Shown here in pieces: positions 1 through 10,800 of a DNA stretch of 64,000 nt. Location of the stretch: NCBI GenBank assembly GCA_019096065.1, contig JAGUCH010000006.1, positions 5,724,001-5,788,000 on the forward strand. Reading direction: 5' to 3'. Position 1 is the stretch's first letter; every line of letters starts with the position of its first letter. The notes beneath the pieces are model-generated. The model did not search any database. It was not told the origin of the DNA and saw only the letters and a program-made list of their open reading frames with translations. The stretch is from Paracyclopina nana. Its lineage: Eukaryota > Arthropoda > Copepoda > Cyclopoida > Cyclopettidae. The position numbers were made by a program, and so were the translations under genes.

Positions 1-3000
1 GGCACGTACGAGATGAAACCTGGGCTGATACTTATGCATCGAGTTCAAAATGGTCTGGAAAAATTCACAAAAATCAATTCCACCCAAAAATGTGTATATA
101 GTATACACTAACAACAATATCTTCCGATCAATTAGCAGTAGCTCACAATAATCCAATATGGCTTTTTGGGATTACCTCTGATATTCTCAGAAATAAGGAG
201 ATGATCATACCCAACCAGACAAACAGTCCGTATTTTCTCGGTCGTATATCCATTTCAAATTTTTTTTTAAGATTTTTAATTAAATTATATTGAATTCATA
301 ATCATTATAGCTGTTGACTATGGAATATCATATTTAGAAATCAACATCATCAATATCTTCCAAGATATGAATTTTTAAAAATTGTTGTTTCACTCAATCT
401 TGACCAATGTATACTTTTCCTAATACTTTATTTTTTCTTGTTTTAATGTCATCCCAGATAACATCAAAGTAAGATTGAAGATGAAAATAATTATTTTTTT
501 AAAAAAATAAATGATTTTTACACTTAGTATTATTTCGGGTTTTTTAAGTAGTTTTATGTGTAAATGCACTTTTACTCCTCTTTTATTTTTTTCACTACTT
601 TCTTTTTTGTTAACCTCATACAATTCCATCATTAAAATCCGTATTTATTGGATATAACATACATTTATAAATTAGTACTAATTGTCACCACCAATATAAA
701 AAGTAATCAGTAATTTATCCGTGTGAAATGCCTCATTATTCGAATTCCTCAGTCTGTATTATTGCTGTCATTTCCCTTAGAGGGCACAACATAAGGTCAG
801 TATGCTAGATCGCTATGAATGCCAATTTGCACTGTGCTCCATTTCTGTAGCGCAGCAAATCTCGCATAGAAAATTCGCTGTATTTTATCTGTCCTGAATG
901 CCTAGAATATCCAATTGCTCAGTCAGTATTGTTGCTGTCATTTCACTTAGAGGGCACAAAATAAGGTCGGTATGCTAGATCCCTATGAATGCCATTTCCG
1001 ACATTTTCTGTAGCGCATCAAAAAGCGCATAGAAAATTTGGTGTATTTTATCCGTCCTGAATGGGTAGTATATCCAATTACTCAGTCAGTATTATTGCTG
1101 TCATTTCACTTAGAGGGCACAACATAAGGTCGGAATGCTAGATCCCTATGAATGCCATTTCCGACTGTGCTCTCTTTCTGTAGCGAATCGAAAAGCTTAG
1201 TAAACTATTCAGAGATGGCTCTGCTTGCAATTCAATAATTTGTGAAATTGTTCTTATCAATAACTTTTAGTGGTTTTGAGATTTCAAAAATCATGATTAA
1301 TAGATGATGTTTGGAATAACATGAAAACTGAGTTAGAAAGTATCATGCTTGTTATTTTTAAGCAAAAACCGAGATTTTTAGAATATTTCAATATTCTATT
1401 TCAAGTACCACAATCACTATAATCCACTTTATTTTTATTCAACTCAAATTTCTCCAAGTCCAATAGACTAGTTTGTGACATGAGTCATGAGAGTGAAGTG
1501 AGCCTACTAAATTCAGGCTCACTTTTAAATTCAAAACATGAATTAACATGCTTAATTCAGGATAAAAGTATGCAATTTGTAAATCATGTCATAGTTATCG
1601 GAAAAGTGAGTTAAGTGACATATATCAAATGAGTTTTAATTGGATTTTGGTTGCTCAGTAATTTAGAATTTGATAAGTGTATTTATTCTATTTTTTAAAG
1701 CAACAAGTCTTGATGTATACTGAATTATTTTTACTAATACAGTGTGTGAAATTACGGTTTTACAAAAAAAATACAGAAATAATACTAGACAGAATATTTT
1801 TAGAATTTTTTTAAAAAAGGTGTAATTTTTCTTGTTTAAATCGGTACTGAAGGGATAAAAAGGGGATTTTTATTTTCTTATAAGATTTTTAAATGTTAAT
1901 AACTCAGAAACTAAGCATAAATGAATGATTTTTTAAATTGAAATGGCATCACTGGGATGCAGGCTTTGCATTTTTTATGATCTTACAATCGTAGCATTAA
2001 TTTTAAAAAATCAGTATTCAGCAAATCATATGTTTATTCAAAGCGTTACACGTTTTTCGGTAGTAATGCCATATACGACTTATTTCGAACCCAGTATTAA
2101 TTTAGTATAAACTCTGTATTTTTTTTCAGTTTGTCTGGTTGGGTAAGTGATTGGATACACGTGATCCTGACATTATTGCTGCTTTCTAATTCTTTCTCCC
2201 CCACACACAAAGAAGGAGAGAAAAGTTCTTCTCCCCTTTTCCCAACTTTTTTAGCTAGCTATAATACCTCTAATGAAGAGAACTTTGCAGTCTATGCTAC
2301 TTTTGAAAATCTCCTCCTATTTTTTGGCCCAACTTGAACGAAGGAGAAATTAGTTACTGCTAATGTTCAAGATTGCCCTAGGATGTCCCATGGGCCACAT
2401 CCTTGCCTCCAAGGTGAGTCCCGAGAGATAAGAAAGCAACAACTTTGCTCCTGATAATGGAGTAGAACTGCTGAGTGTACGGCCAATAAAAGGACTCTTA
2501 TCATTTTGTTGACCATTAAGATACTACCATTTTTCGATTGCTTTCTAAAATATAGTATTATTGTGCGTAAGGCAAATGTTGCCTCAAATGAAGTTTCGAG
2601 TGTCCGGACTTGATCCCAAGGCCAAGTACATTTTGCTTCTGGACATTGTGTCAGCTGATGACTTTCGATACAAATTCCATAACAGGTACGGCAAAAAAAT
2701 AAATGTTTATACAGAATGTCCCTTTTTCGGAGCTTAAAGAAGATGTCTGATAAAGTGAGGCTACAATTTTCAGGCGCGCAGCTGCAAAGTGCCCAATTTT
2801 TATTTTAGACGCACTCTGTTCGACTTTGAGCTCGATCTATGAGATCATAGCATGGAAGGCCTATCAACTGCGAAAATTGTGGGACAGTCTGTGGGAGAGA
2901 GTGAAGGCGATAATTTTGCAAAAGCCATGCTTAATTTTGGCATTCGAGTTTGACATGGGCAAACAAGCTTTAAAAAATGCATATTCTACAAGCTGATTTG

Positions 3001-5234
3001 CTGTCGTCGGCTTGGATCAAAGCTGAAGAAAAATGGACGGTTTCAGCGGGTCGGAAAAAAATAAAAATGTGCGTACACACTGTATAGGGCTCTCTATATA
3101 ATGCAGCAGCCAGAGTATGACATTACTATCTGTCTGGTAACATATGTGCTCAGTAGTAACAAAGAGATCCTATCGACGTGCACACAATCGACATGCTACA
3201 CTACACACCAATGTTTCCAAACACAGAGGGTCATTTCAAACGCTATAATAGCAAAATAGGACCGGCTACCCCCCATTACACATTTCTACTTCTACATACA
3301 AAATTTGACCACCACAATCGGTGGAGTAGAATTTTTCGAAAAACCATATTACATTTTTGGAAGATGGAGTGAAAATTGCTCAGTGAATATTGTCATCGGT
3401 TTTTTTTCCAAAGCTTCATTGCATGTTCTGCGAAAATTTCATTTCAGAATGCGTCCCACAATTTTAATTTAATGTTAAGCCTAAAAATGTTGTGAGATAC
3501 AGCGAGCTTTTAATTTTTAGGCACGCAGTCGACATGTGCCCAATTCATATTTTGAACGCACTCAGCTCAACTTTGAGCTCGATCTATGAGCACGTAGCAT
3601 TGGTGCTCAATTTTCTCCAAAAATTGTGGGACAATCTGTATCACTTTGGGCTTAGCTTGCAAGCAGAAATTGGTGTTTTCAATTTTTGCAGAACATTTTA
3701 AAGCTTGGAGTTGTTACCCTTAGAGTCAGATGATTGACCCAAAAAAACCACAAATGGACGACTTACTATACTTACAAAGCCGTGTTTGTCGGATATGTTG
3801 TTGCTAAGTTTAAGTTTGTGGAATGAGATCACTTTCTGCATCCATTGATCCCCAGTGGCAGGACTATCTGGGTGGATGTACATTCGCTTTGGCATTTCAG
3901 GATCCGCTTTTCCAGCCACCATCCAACGGCTAAAATAAATTGCATTTACAATTTGACTTTGTGATACAGTCTGTCCCACAATTTTCAGAGTTTAAATAGC
4001 GTCCATGCTATGATTTCATGGATCGAGCTCAAAGTCGAGCAGAGTGCGTCTAAAATAAAAATTGGGCACTTTGCAGCTGTGCGCCTAAAAATTGAAGCCT
4101 CGCTTTACCAGACATCTTCTTTAAGCTCCGAAAAGTGTGGGACATTCTGTATGAACGTTTATTTTTTGCCATACCTGTTATGGAATTTATATCGAAAGTC
4201 ATCAGCTGACACAATGTCCAGAAGCAAAATGTACTTGGCCTTGGGATCAAGTCCGGACACTCGAAACTTCATTTGAGGGAACATTTGCCTGCATGACAAT
4301 AGAGCATAAATCAATAAAATGTACAAAAAACACTGTGTGTTGACAGCTTTATACACTTTGCATTAAGGTAGTCCGAAAACGAAGTAACGTAAGCACTTTT
4401 TGCTGACAAAGATCTGATACATATTTAGGCTTGTGTCAATGCTTGGCATCTTTATGGCCTTTCAACACTTTTGCGAAAAAAAAAATTACTGCTAAGCTGT
4501 AATGCACATTTTGGCTTTTTTCAACAGGATTGAAAGGATTTTGATTGATATTTAGGCCGAAAAATAGGAACTTTTCAATTTTTTTTTGCCTTTAAAATTA
4601 ACAGAATTTTTTTTGGCAATTTCGGCATTTTTTTTGGCCTCTTTTTTTGCCTTTTATGATTTTTTCTTCCTTACCGGCCTGACTTGGTGATGACCATTTC
4701 GGTGCCAAAGGAGTGGAATTGCTGCCATAGCTCCTTGGCCTCGAGGTTGACTTTCGGGTCATCCGTGACCCCGTCATCTTCCATAGGCGGAGGCTGCATG
4801 TGGCCTCTAAAATGGCCTCCATTTTGCTGCTGCTGCTGCATGGCGGCCTGCATGGCCGCGGCCGCGGCCCCGAATCCAAACGGGTTAGGCATGTGCTGCA
4901 GCAAGGCCGCGGCCGTGGCAGGGTCGGAGAAGATGAGGCCGGGCGGGAGCGAGGCCGAGGCCGAGGTCAAGGCCGAGGTCATTTGCTGCAGCTGCTGATT
5001 ATTTTGATGTTTCGACACCGACGGCGTGAGAATGGAATTGACACTAAAATCCGAAGATGGCTTCGGTGACGTCATCACTGTTGATGAAGAGGCTGTTGAG
5101 GTCACAGCTGAGGCAGAGGTCATTGGTGGCGTTGATGGCGGGGTTGAGGGTGCAGACGACCCTAAATTGGAAGATGAAACCACGGTCTCCTCCATGATGG
5201 GATGCACTATTTTGTGCTCCTGTTGGAGCCGCAT
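1..5234 (-). CDS. Tbx2: T-box transcription factor, Tbx2/3 (omb/bifid) class, 5' half
   Basis: Sequence-specific nuclear transcription factor; Tbx2/3 proteins are usually repressors. Four exons are visible: 4675-5234, 4175-4288, 3776-3929 and 1-54, the last cut by the window edge; phases join cleanly (2, 2, 0). Exon 1 encodes a low-complexity N-terminus with an eh1-like motif (DFSVNSIL, a Groucho-binding type), a Gln/Ala-rich tract, then the T-box start ([24 protein letters not shown]). Exons 2-4 continue the T-box: [56 protein letters not shown]. The [16 protein letters not shown] and ISDKHGF blocks are typical of Tbx2/3 rather than Tbx1, 4/5 or 20. The start used is the ATG at 5234, just inside an acceptor near 5243; a further upstream coding exon is possible. 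Intron 3 (55-3775) is large and repeat-filled. The C-terminal half lies outside the window. Confidence 0.92.
735..1205. repeat. three tandem units of about 165 bp
   Basis: The phrase CAGTCAGTATTATTGCTGTC, followed by TTAGAGGGCACAA, AAGGTCGGTATGCTAGATC and CTATGAATGCCA, recurs with starts near 750, 918 and 1080, so the period is about 162-168 bp. The copies are imperfect, and the third breaks off near 1205. The array lies in T-box intron 3. No coding capacity or element termini are seen. Confidence 0.85.
2556..2891 (+). repeat. inverted duplicate of T-box exon 2 plus flanking MITE
   Basis: Positions 2572-2685 on the plus strand repeat the 114-bp T-box exon 2 (4175-4288, minus) with only two substitutions, one silent and one TTC to TTG (Phe to Leu). 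The AG before it and the GT after it are kept. Homology continues through the adjoining intron and a mariner-type MITE and stops exactly at the MITE end near 2891. The partner arm is 3967-4302. As it lies antisense inside intron 3 of the same gene, it cannot be spliced into the T-box mRNA; it would form a long hairpin with exon 2 in the primary transcript. Confidence 0.93.
3445..3638. mobile_element. mariner-type MITE (family A), copy 3
   Basis: Ends CAGAATGCGTCCCAC and GTGGGACAATCTG with TA following the right end. The interior matches the other family-A copies (GCGCAG..TGCCCAATT..ACGCACTC..TTTGAGCTCGATC). It lies in T-box intron 3 downstream of exon 3. Confidence 0.65.
3967..4149. mobile_element. 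mariner-type MITE (family A), copy 1
   Basis: A 183-bp element with ends TA|CAGTCTGTCCCAC and GTGGGACATTCTG|TA, i.e. inverted repeats flanked by TA, as expected for Tc1/mariner non-autonomous elements. It lies in T-box intron 2 right after exon 2. Relatives in this window: 2712-2891 (inside the inverted duplicate), 3445-3638, 46175-46351 in a Gal3ST-like intron, and an incomplete copy starting at 54803 in a DEG/ENaC intron. Confidence 0.75.
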
Positions 5235-5893
5235 TGTCTGCACCTTAAAATGGGACAATATTGAAAAAATATACTGAATGAGAAATTGATAATGAAACGA
5301 GGCCGCGCTCACCTGCTTGCAGTTATTTTGTGGCAAAAATGTTGAGGAGAAAAATTCGCGAATGGTCTTGAATGATATTTACGCCTATGGGAATTGATAT
5401 AAGTAGACATTTAGGGCCTAACATTTAATTGAAATTTAATTTTAGCTTTTCTGAGTAGGCGTTGAAAGCTTGCGTTAAAAATGAGCCATGCACTAAATCT
5501 TTTTAAATATTCGGAAAAGGAGCTAGCGGAAAAAACCTTTTAAAAGGAAGGGAAAAAGGAGCATTCGCCTAAATTTCTCTTATTAATACACAACTGGTTT
5601 TTCAAAAAAAAAAAAAAAAAGAATGCGGAGGAAAAATCCTTTTTTAGCTAGTTAAAAATTATGCAGATGAGCTGGGCCTAATAAAAAATCTAGGCAGGCT
5701 TTTCTTACCCGTGGTGGTGTTGAAAGGAGCGAATTTTGAGGCCGCTCTTTTATCGTTTATGTTTGTATTTAGATCGTTGGTGATGCACTCCTCGCTACTG
5801 TATGTGATTGTTGAGTGTCAACTGTGAAGACATTGTTGGTGTTGTCGGCGACACCCACGGTGTGTCTTCACCTCTGCACCAAGTTCAGCTTAC

Positions 5894-5980
5894 AGCGGCG
5901 AAAGCGGCCGCAAAAGTGAGAAGGGGCGAAGAAGCGAGCTCTGATGGATCGGCGGCCGCCAAACGAAAATCCTCGAGCAT
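5894..5980 (-). CDS. possible upstream first coding exon of the T-box gene
   Basis: On the minus strand an ATG at 5980 opens 29 codons (beginning MLEDFRLAAADPSEL) that end at a GTAAGC donor at 5893. Splicing in phase 0 to the acceptor near 5243 (GTGCAGACAATG) would keep the T-box frame open and add an Ala-rich N-terminus. The region is GC-rich and has NotI-like GCGGCCGC sites, as promoters and first exons often do. No homology is recognised, so this is inference from phase and splice consensus only; it could equally be 5' UTR. Confidence 0.3.
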
Positions 5981-6254
5981 GGCGGCCGACACCAAGATGG
6001 TGCCAAAGCCGCTCTTCTCGGCGACACCAACCAAACCGGCCTTTTGCAGCCTTTGAGGGCCAACACCCCCCAAGACACCAGGGTGTTGACGAGCTCACAC
6101 TAGCCCAAACCGGCCGACGGCCTCGAGCATCGCACCACTCTCCTTCTCCACGTACAGGGAAAGTGGTCTAACCAGTCCCGAATTATCAGCTCTTGCGCTA
6201 TCCGAACGTTGTACACCATATATGGAGAGATTCAGCTTGAACGCTACTTTTTTA

Positions 6255-6400
6255 AGATGGCGCCACCAGCGATTTGGAGGAAAATACCAGATGTGGATTT
6301 TTTTATGTTTTTAGCTTTTGGCATTTTTTATGGTCGTTTGGCGATAACATGATGGAAGTTGCGTGAGATGAATCGCAGCGCCATCTTGCGGATTAGTGCT
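6255..6400 (+). repeat. GGCGCCA-ended interspersed repeat (family B), representative copy
   Basis: Typical copies run from AGATGGCGCCAC through TACCAGAAGTGGCTTTT, TTTTGGCATTTTT and CGGCGAAAA to CCATCTTGCGGAT. Other copies or fragments, with orientation: 6830-6930 (-), 8390-8425, 10252-10378 (+), 14688-14785 (+, diverged), 17735-17805 (-), 18947-19010 (+), 20396-20505 (-), 30650-30810 (-), 34180-34295 (+), 34924-35053 (+), 45641-45780 (-) and 53395-53495 (-). Many lie inside introns of polo, POLR3G, syntaxin, Gal3ST-like and CRAL-TRIO genes. Short matching ends (AGATGG) suggest a MITE; a SINE is possible. Confidence 0.8.
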
Positions 6401-7364
6401 GCACTTGGTTTGGTGAAGCGTATGCTGAATAAGAGAATTTTGCATGCGTTGAAGTGTTTGCAATTCTATGATTTGTTTGATTTTAATGAGAATTCAATGA
6501 TGTTGGTATGTTTTTAGTACAATCTAGAGATAAAATGGTTGAGAGCTTTCTAGAAGGTGAGAGAGCTTAATTTTCAGATAGTACGTAGAAAAGGTACATT
6601 TTGAGTATTAGCAATTCTCAGATTTGAGTTATATTTGCTAATCACTCAATATCATCCATTGATTTTACGAATTTTTACAAAATACGTGCCTCACAAATCA
6701 AATTAAAAAAGAACTGTGAATGCTTCAACGGAAGCAAAATCATCTTATTCAGCATTGTTGAAAATAAACCATGAGCAGCACAAATGCGCAAGATGGAGCA
6801 TTGATTTGTTTTGGCGAAAAACTAATTTACTTTTGCCATTCGACCATCAAAAAAGCCAAAAAACAAAAAGAGCGAAAAAATCCAATTCTGGTATTTTCAG
6901 CCACCTCAATTATGGCGCCACTTGAAGCGGCAGTGACAAAACGCTTAAACTTAGTATCGGGGCCATGACATATAGATGTTAAAGTAGGAGATGTATGGAA
7001 TGCGATTCGGGGCAATATTTCGAGCATGATCACTGTAGATTGAGGCTGCTGCAGCAGTAAAAGCGCGGGTCGGTGTGATGTCTTTGTCGTAGAACGTGGT
7101 GAACATGCGATTGGTGGCGGCGCGCGAAAGGAGGAGCTTCCGGATTCTCGAGCTGCAACTTTTCACAGATCTTAAAAACACCAAGAAGGAAGAGAAAAAA
7201 CGAACCTTGATGACATGCCATGGCCACCATTCATAATGAGAAAGCAGCTTGCATGCTCTAGGAAATTGGATCTATTATGCGAGATTTTTGTCACACATGC
7301 TCTCAAGGTATGCTTTCCACTTTAATTAAATACGTGCTACTCACAAACAAAGAGCTAGGTCTCT

Positions 7365-7855
7365 GTTTTTGGCTTGTTTGTAAACAAAAGGCGTGCCGGT
7401 ACGTCACCGGCATACTGCAACGCCATTGCCCTGTAAACATTTTTTAACATTCTGCGCATTGTTTGGAAAGTAGTAAAATGAATTGACAGAACTGTGTTTA
7501 TGCGTAAATTCATTTGATGGCCTAGTGTGTGGCTATTTAGCGATATTATTGGCTATTTTCTAGCAAAAACGTTTGATGCTTGTTTGTAAACAAATGTCGG
7601 GCCGGTACGTCACCTGTATACTTGTACACATTGGCTCATTATCTTCTGTGCTTTTTTCACATTTTTTTGAAGTGATTAAATGACTGCAAGGGAATTATGT
7701 TTAAAGTGTTTTGTCTAGTGGCATCACTTGTATGTGGGTGATGTACCGGCACGCCATTTGTTTACAAACAAGCTTTCAACGCTTTTGCGAGTAAATAGCC
7801 AATAATCTCGCGAAATAGCCACGCGCAAGGCCATCAAGATCAATTCACGAAAGAT
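7365..7855. repeat. inverted repeat with TTTGTTTACAAACAAGC core
   Basis: Arms at about 7500-7615 (plus) and 7738-7855 (reverse complement) share GATGGCC, GTGGCTATTT, ATTATTGGCTATTT and GCTTGTTTGTAAACAAATG followed by GGTACGTCAC or GGTACATCAC. A third partial copy (GCTTGTTTGTAAACAAAAGGCGTGCCGGTACGTCACC) starts near 7368. About 120 bp separates the arms. It is probably a non-autonomous element with long inverted ends; no transposase is present. Confidence 0.75.
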
Positions 7856-10800
7856 AGGTCAGAATGTCAGACAGATCAATTGCAGCATCGATTTTCGAAT
7901 CCATAAATGTGCATGCTTCACTAAGGGGGACAAAAAAGAAGAAGAAAAGCATGGCTAGTTGTCATAAATGGCAATTCCAAAATAATGACTAGAGTCGTGA
8001 ACCGCGAGGTTTACAGCGGGGCAATATATGCTCACACAGTGGGGCAAAACGAGCCTGAAAGCGTAGCACTTGGAAGCTTCCAAAATACGATGGTGGTCCT
8101 TGATGAGGATGATGGAAATCAGGTCGTTTTGGAAATTTCTTCCTTCAGCCTGGCTGATGATTGAGTGGGCATCATCATCTGCATTCCAATGAAGTATCCA
8201 CGCGCGCAAAGATGATCAACAATTTACTCTCCTCACAACAACCCTTAAGATCTTGAGGAGCTCAAATTGCTTTGTTTCCCACACACCAAGAATTTGCAAA
8301 TACACAGCTCTATAACGCATTCTTCATATGTTAACATGTATTTTCAGTCAATATGTATTTTTGGGCGTTTTTCGAAAACACCCAAAAGATGGCGCTACTG
8401 TAGCAGAGGAAGGCAGAATTACCAGAAGTGTCTTTATTCACTTATTACATCTTGTGGCATTTTTGAGTAGTCCATGGCCAAAATAGCTTGGTTGCATGCA
8501 CACTTTCCGCCAATACATTTCAATTACGCGCATGAATACACTTGAATACGCACAAAAATACGCATAATACTATGTATGAATAAGCGCCACTCGGAAAATT
8601 GGTTCGATATACTATAGCCTATTTTTTGGCCAAAGTTTTTTGGAGTGATCCGTAATCACGTTATTTGTTCTTTTTTTCGAGCCAATCACTCAAAATCTCA
8701 CTTCTGAAGAGCTCTCACTTGCTTACTTTTGAAATGTATTATCACTCCAACCTTCAAAATATTTGGAGTTCAAAAGCCTCAAGTCCTTAAATGGACTCTG
8801 CTTGAAATGGAGCCAGTTGCTGCCACTACTGAGGAAAATTCAATAAAATTGGAGTATTGGAATGTTTGCCCGTATTTGGCTAGTCTAGTACAGTAGATAA
8901 ATCCCTGAAGCAAAGTATGGCCCTTTGGGGATTAGCAGGGAACAACATGATGATGCAGTAGTATACTAGCAGTAGCTTCCACAGTGGGGTAAAGCATCTA
9001 GAATATGCCACCAATCAAAGTTGGGCAAAAAATCAGGCAAGACACAATCTGTCTCAATACATCACTGAGTACAACTTCCTTGGCAGCCATTTTAGCTCTT
9101 GCTGCAGTCACTTTGACGAAAAAGTGTAGCAGCTAGTTGTAAAAAAAAACTGAGACTTCCCCATAGTGAGCAGCTTGCCAAATATTGATCTTCATTTGCT
9201 GCCAACCCTCCTGATTTTGGGGCTGGACTTGGCTCCTAGTTTCAAAATTGATACGCTGAATGATGTCAGCGTGCTCCCAACGGACATCATTTCATCTTCA
9301 GCTGCTTGATACCGTACCGTGCGCGCCCTAATTTGAGTCCACTCTGAACTACACAGCACATAGTGAATTTGAAAATATTCCGGGTTTTTTATTATTTTAA
9401 GACCACGTGAAATTGGACCTGTTTTGAAATTGAAAAGACTTTTACCATTTAATTTATCAATGTGAAAAGTATTTCCATTTTTAATTTCTAGTGGGCTTAA
9501 TAAAAAACGGAAAGGTGCTTTTGCGTTTTTGCGTTTTTTCGTAGCTAATCAGCTTATGCCAATGCTATCATTTCCTTAATTTAAATTATTTAGGAGATTT
9601 TGAAAAGTCGCAAACCTAGTATGAAGAATTCAATCTTATAATTGTTTCAGCCGATTCAAAAATAAAATCCACTTGCATAGAATAAGTGGCCTAACTTAGC
9701 GCGCGCACGGTAACAGAGCTTTCAATGTTTAATGTATACACGGCTACTTTTCCTGCATAGCATATAATTATTAATGGTTTAGCTTTTGCTACTGCGATGT
9801 TGCTGATGATCTGCATAATAATCAGGGCTGTGTGGCCAAATGACATAGCTGAGAAATGAGAGTGCTCTTGTTTTTGAGTAAATGAAGACAAGTCGTGGTG
9901 GAATCCCACGATGGGGATCTGGCAGGCCAAATTGTTTTCTCGGACCTGATGACAAACGATGACACAAGGAAGCTGGACACACTGGGAACCGTTTTTACGC
10001 ACAGCCAAAAAAGCACACAATCCCCATGCCAATCCACTGTGGATTCTTTCTCCATTTTTACGTCCATCCAAAATCGTCATCATACAGCTTCAAAAAGGGA
10101 CCCAAATCAGCTTCATTTTCCCCTATAATTTCCAATATTTTTTTTAACAGAAATAATCCACTGTGCAAGTGAGCTAGCTTTTTCAGGGCATAAAGTTCCA
10201 GAGAACATTCAAGCTTTTCCTTATGAATTTTTTATTAATGTAAAGACAAAAAATACCAGAAGTGGTTTTTTGCCTTTATATCAACATTTTGGCATTTAAG
10301 GTAGGGAAACGGCGAAAAAAGTCTAGTCGCGTACGCAAATGAGCTCAAAACAAACCGCAGCTCCATCTAGCGGACTTATTTTAGGTTTTTTCGTATTTGG
10401 CGTTTCAGCTCAGTTTTCCCAATGTGGTTTCCAAATCACAAGTCCAGGGGTGGTCCTGATCACTGAGGGTGATGACAACGTGACATTTAGGAGTAAACAC
10501 AACAACCATCTCGTGGGAGATCTTCTGTGAAATGACCAAATTCCTCAGCTTAAAATTCATCAGTTGCCCTCATCTGCATTTGATGAGACAATTTACATAA
10601 AAACCAACGCAAAAAAGGGACCTACCTGTGGAAATTTGATACTGTTGAGAAACTTGGCGCGGCCAACAAAAAAACCCCCAACTTTTGACACAAAAAGTGC
10701 AAACAGAGTCAAGATCACGTAAAAGGCCCTTCAAAGAGCTGAAATCCGATCCGTTTTTTCCAGGAGCTAACGGCTGCTGCTGCTGCTGAAGCGGCACAGG

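Noticed and set aside
5808-6171. Several overlapping frames in GC-rich DNA upstream of the T-box gene
   Set aside because: GC-rich promoter-type sequence leaves many frames open; only the 5894-5980 exon has a plausible phase match, reported at low confidence.
9691-10083. 130-codon minus-strand frame in the gene-poor region
   Set aside because: No recognisable motif, several overlapping frames in the same place and no splice partners; probably chance.
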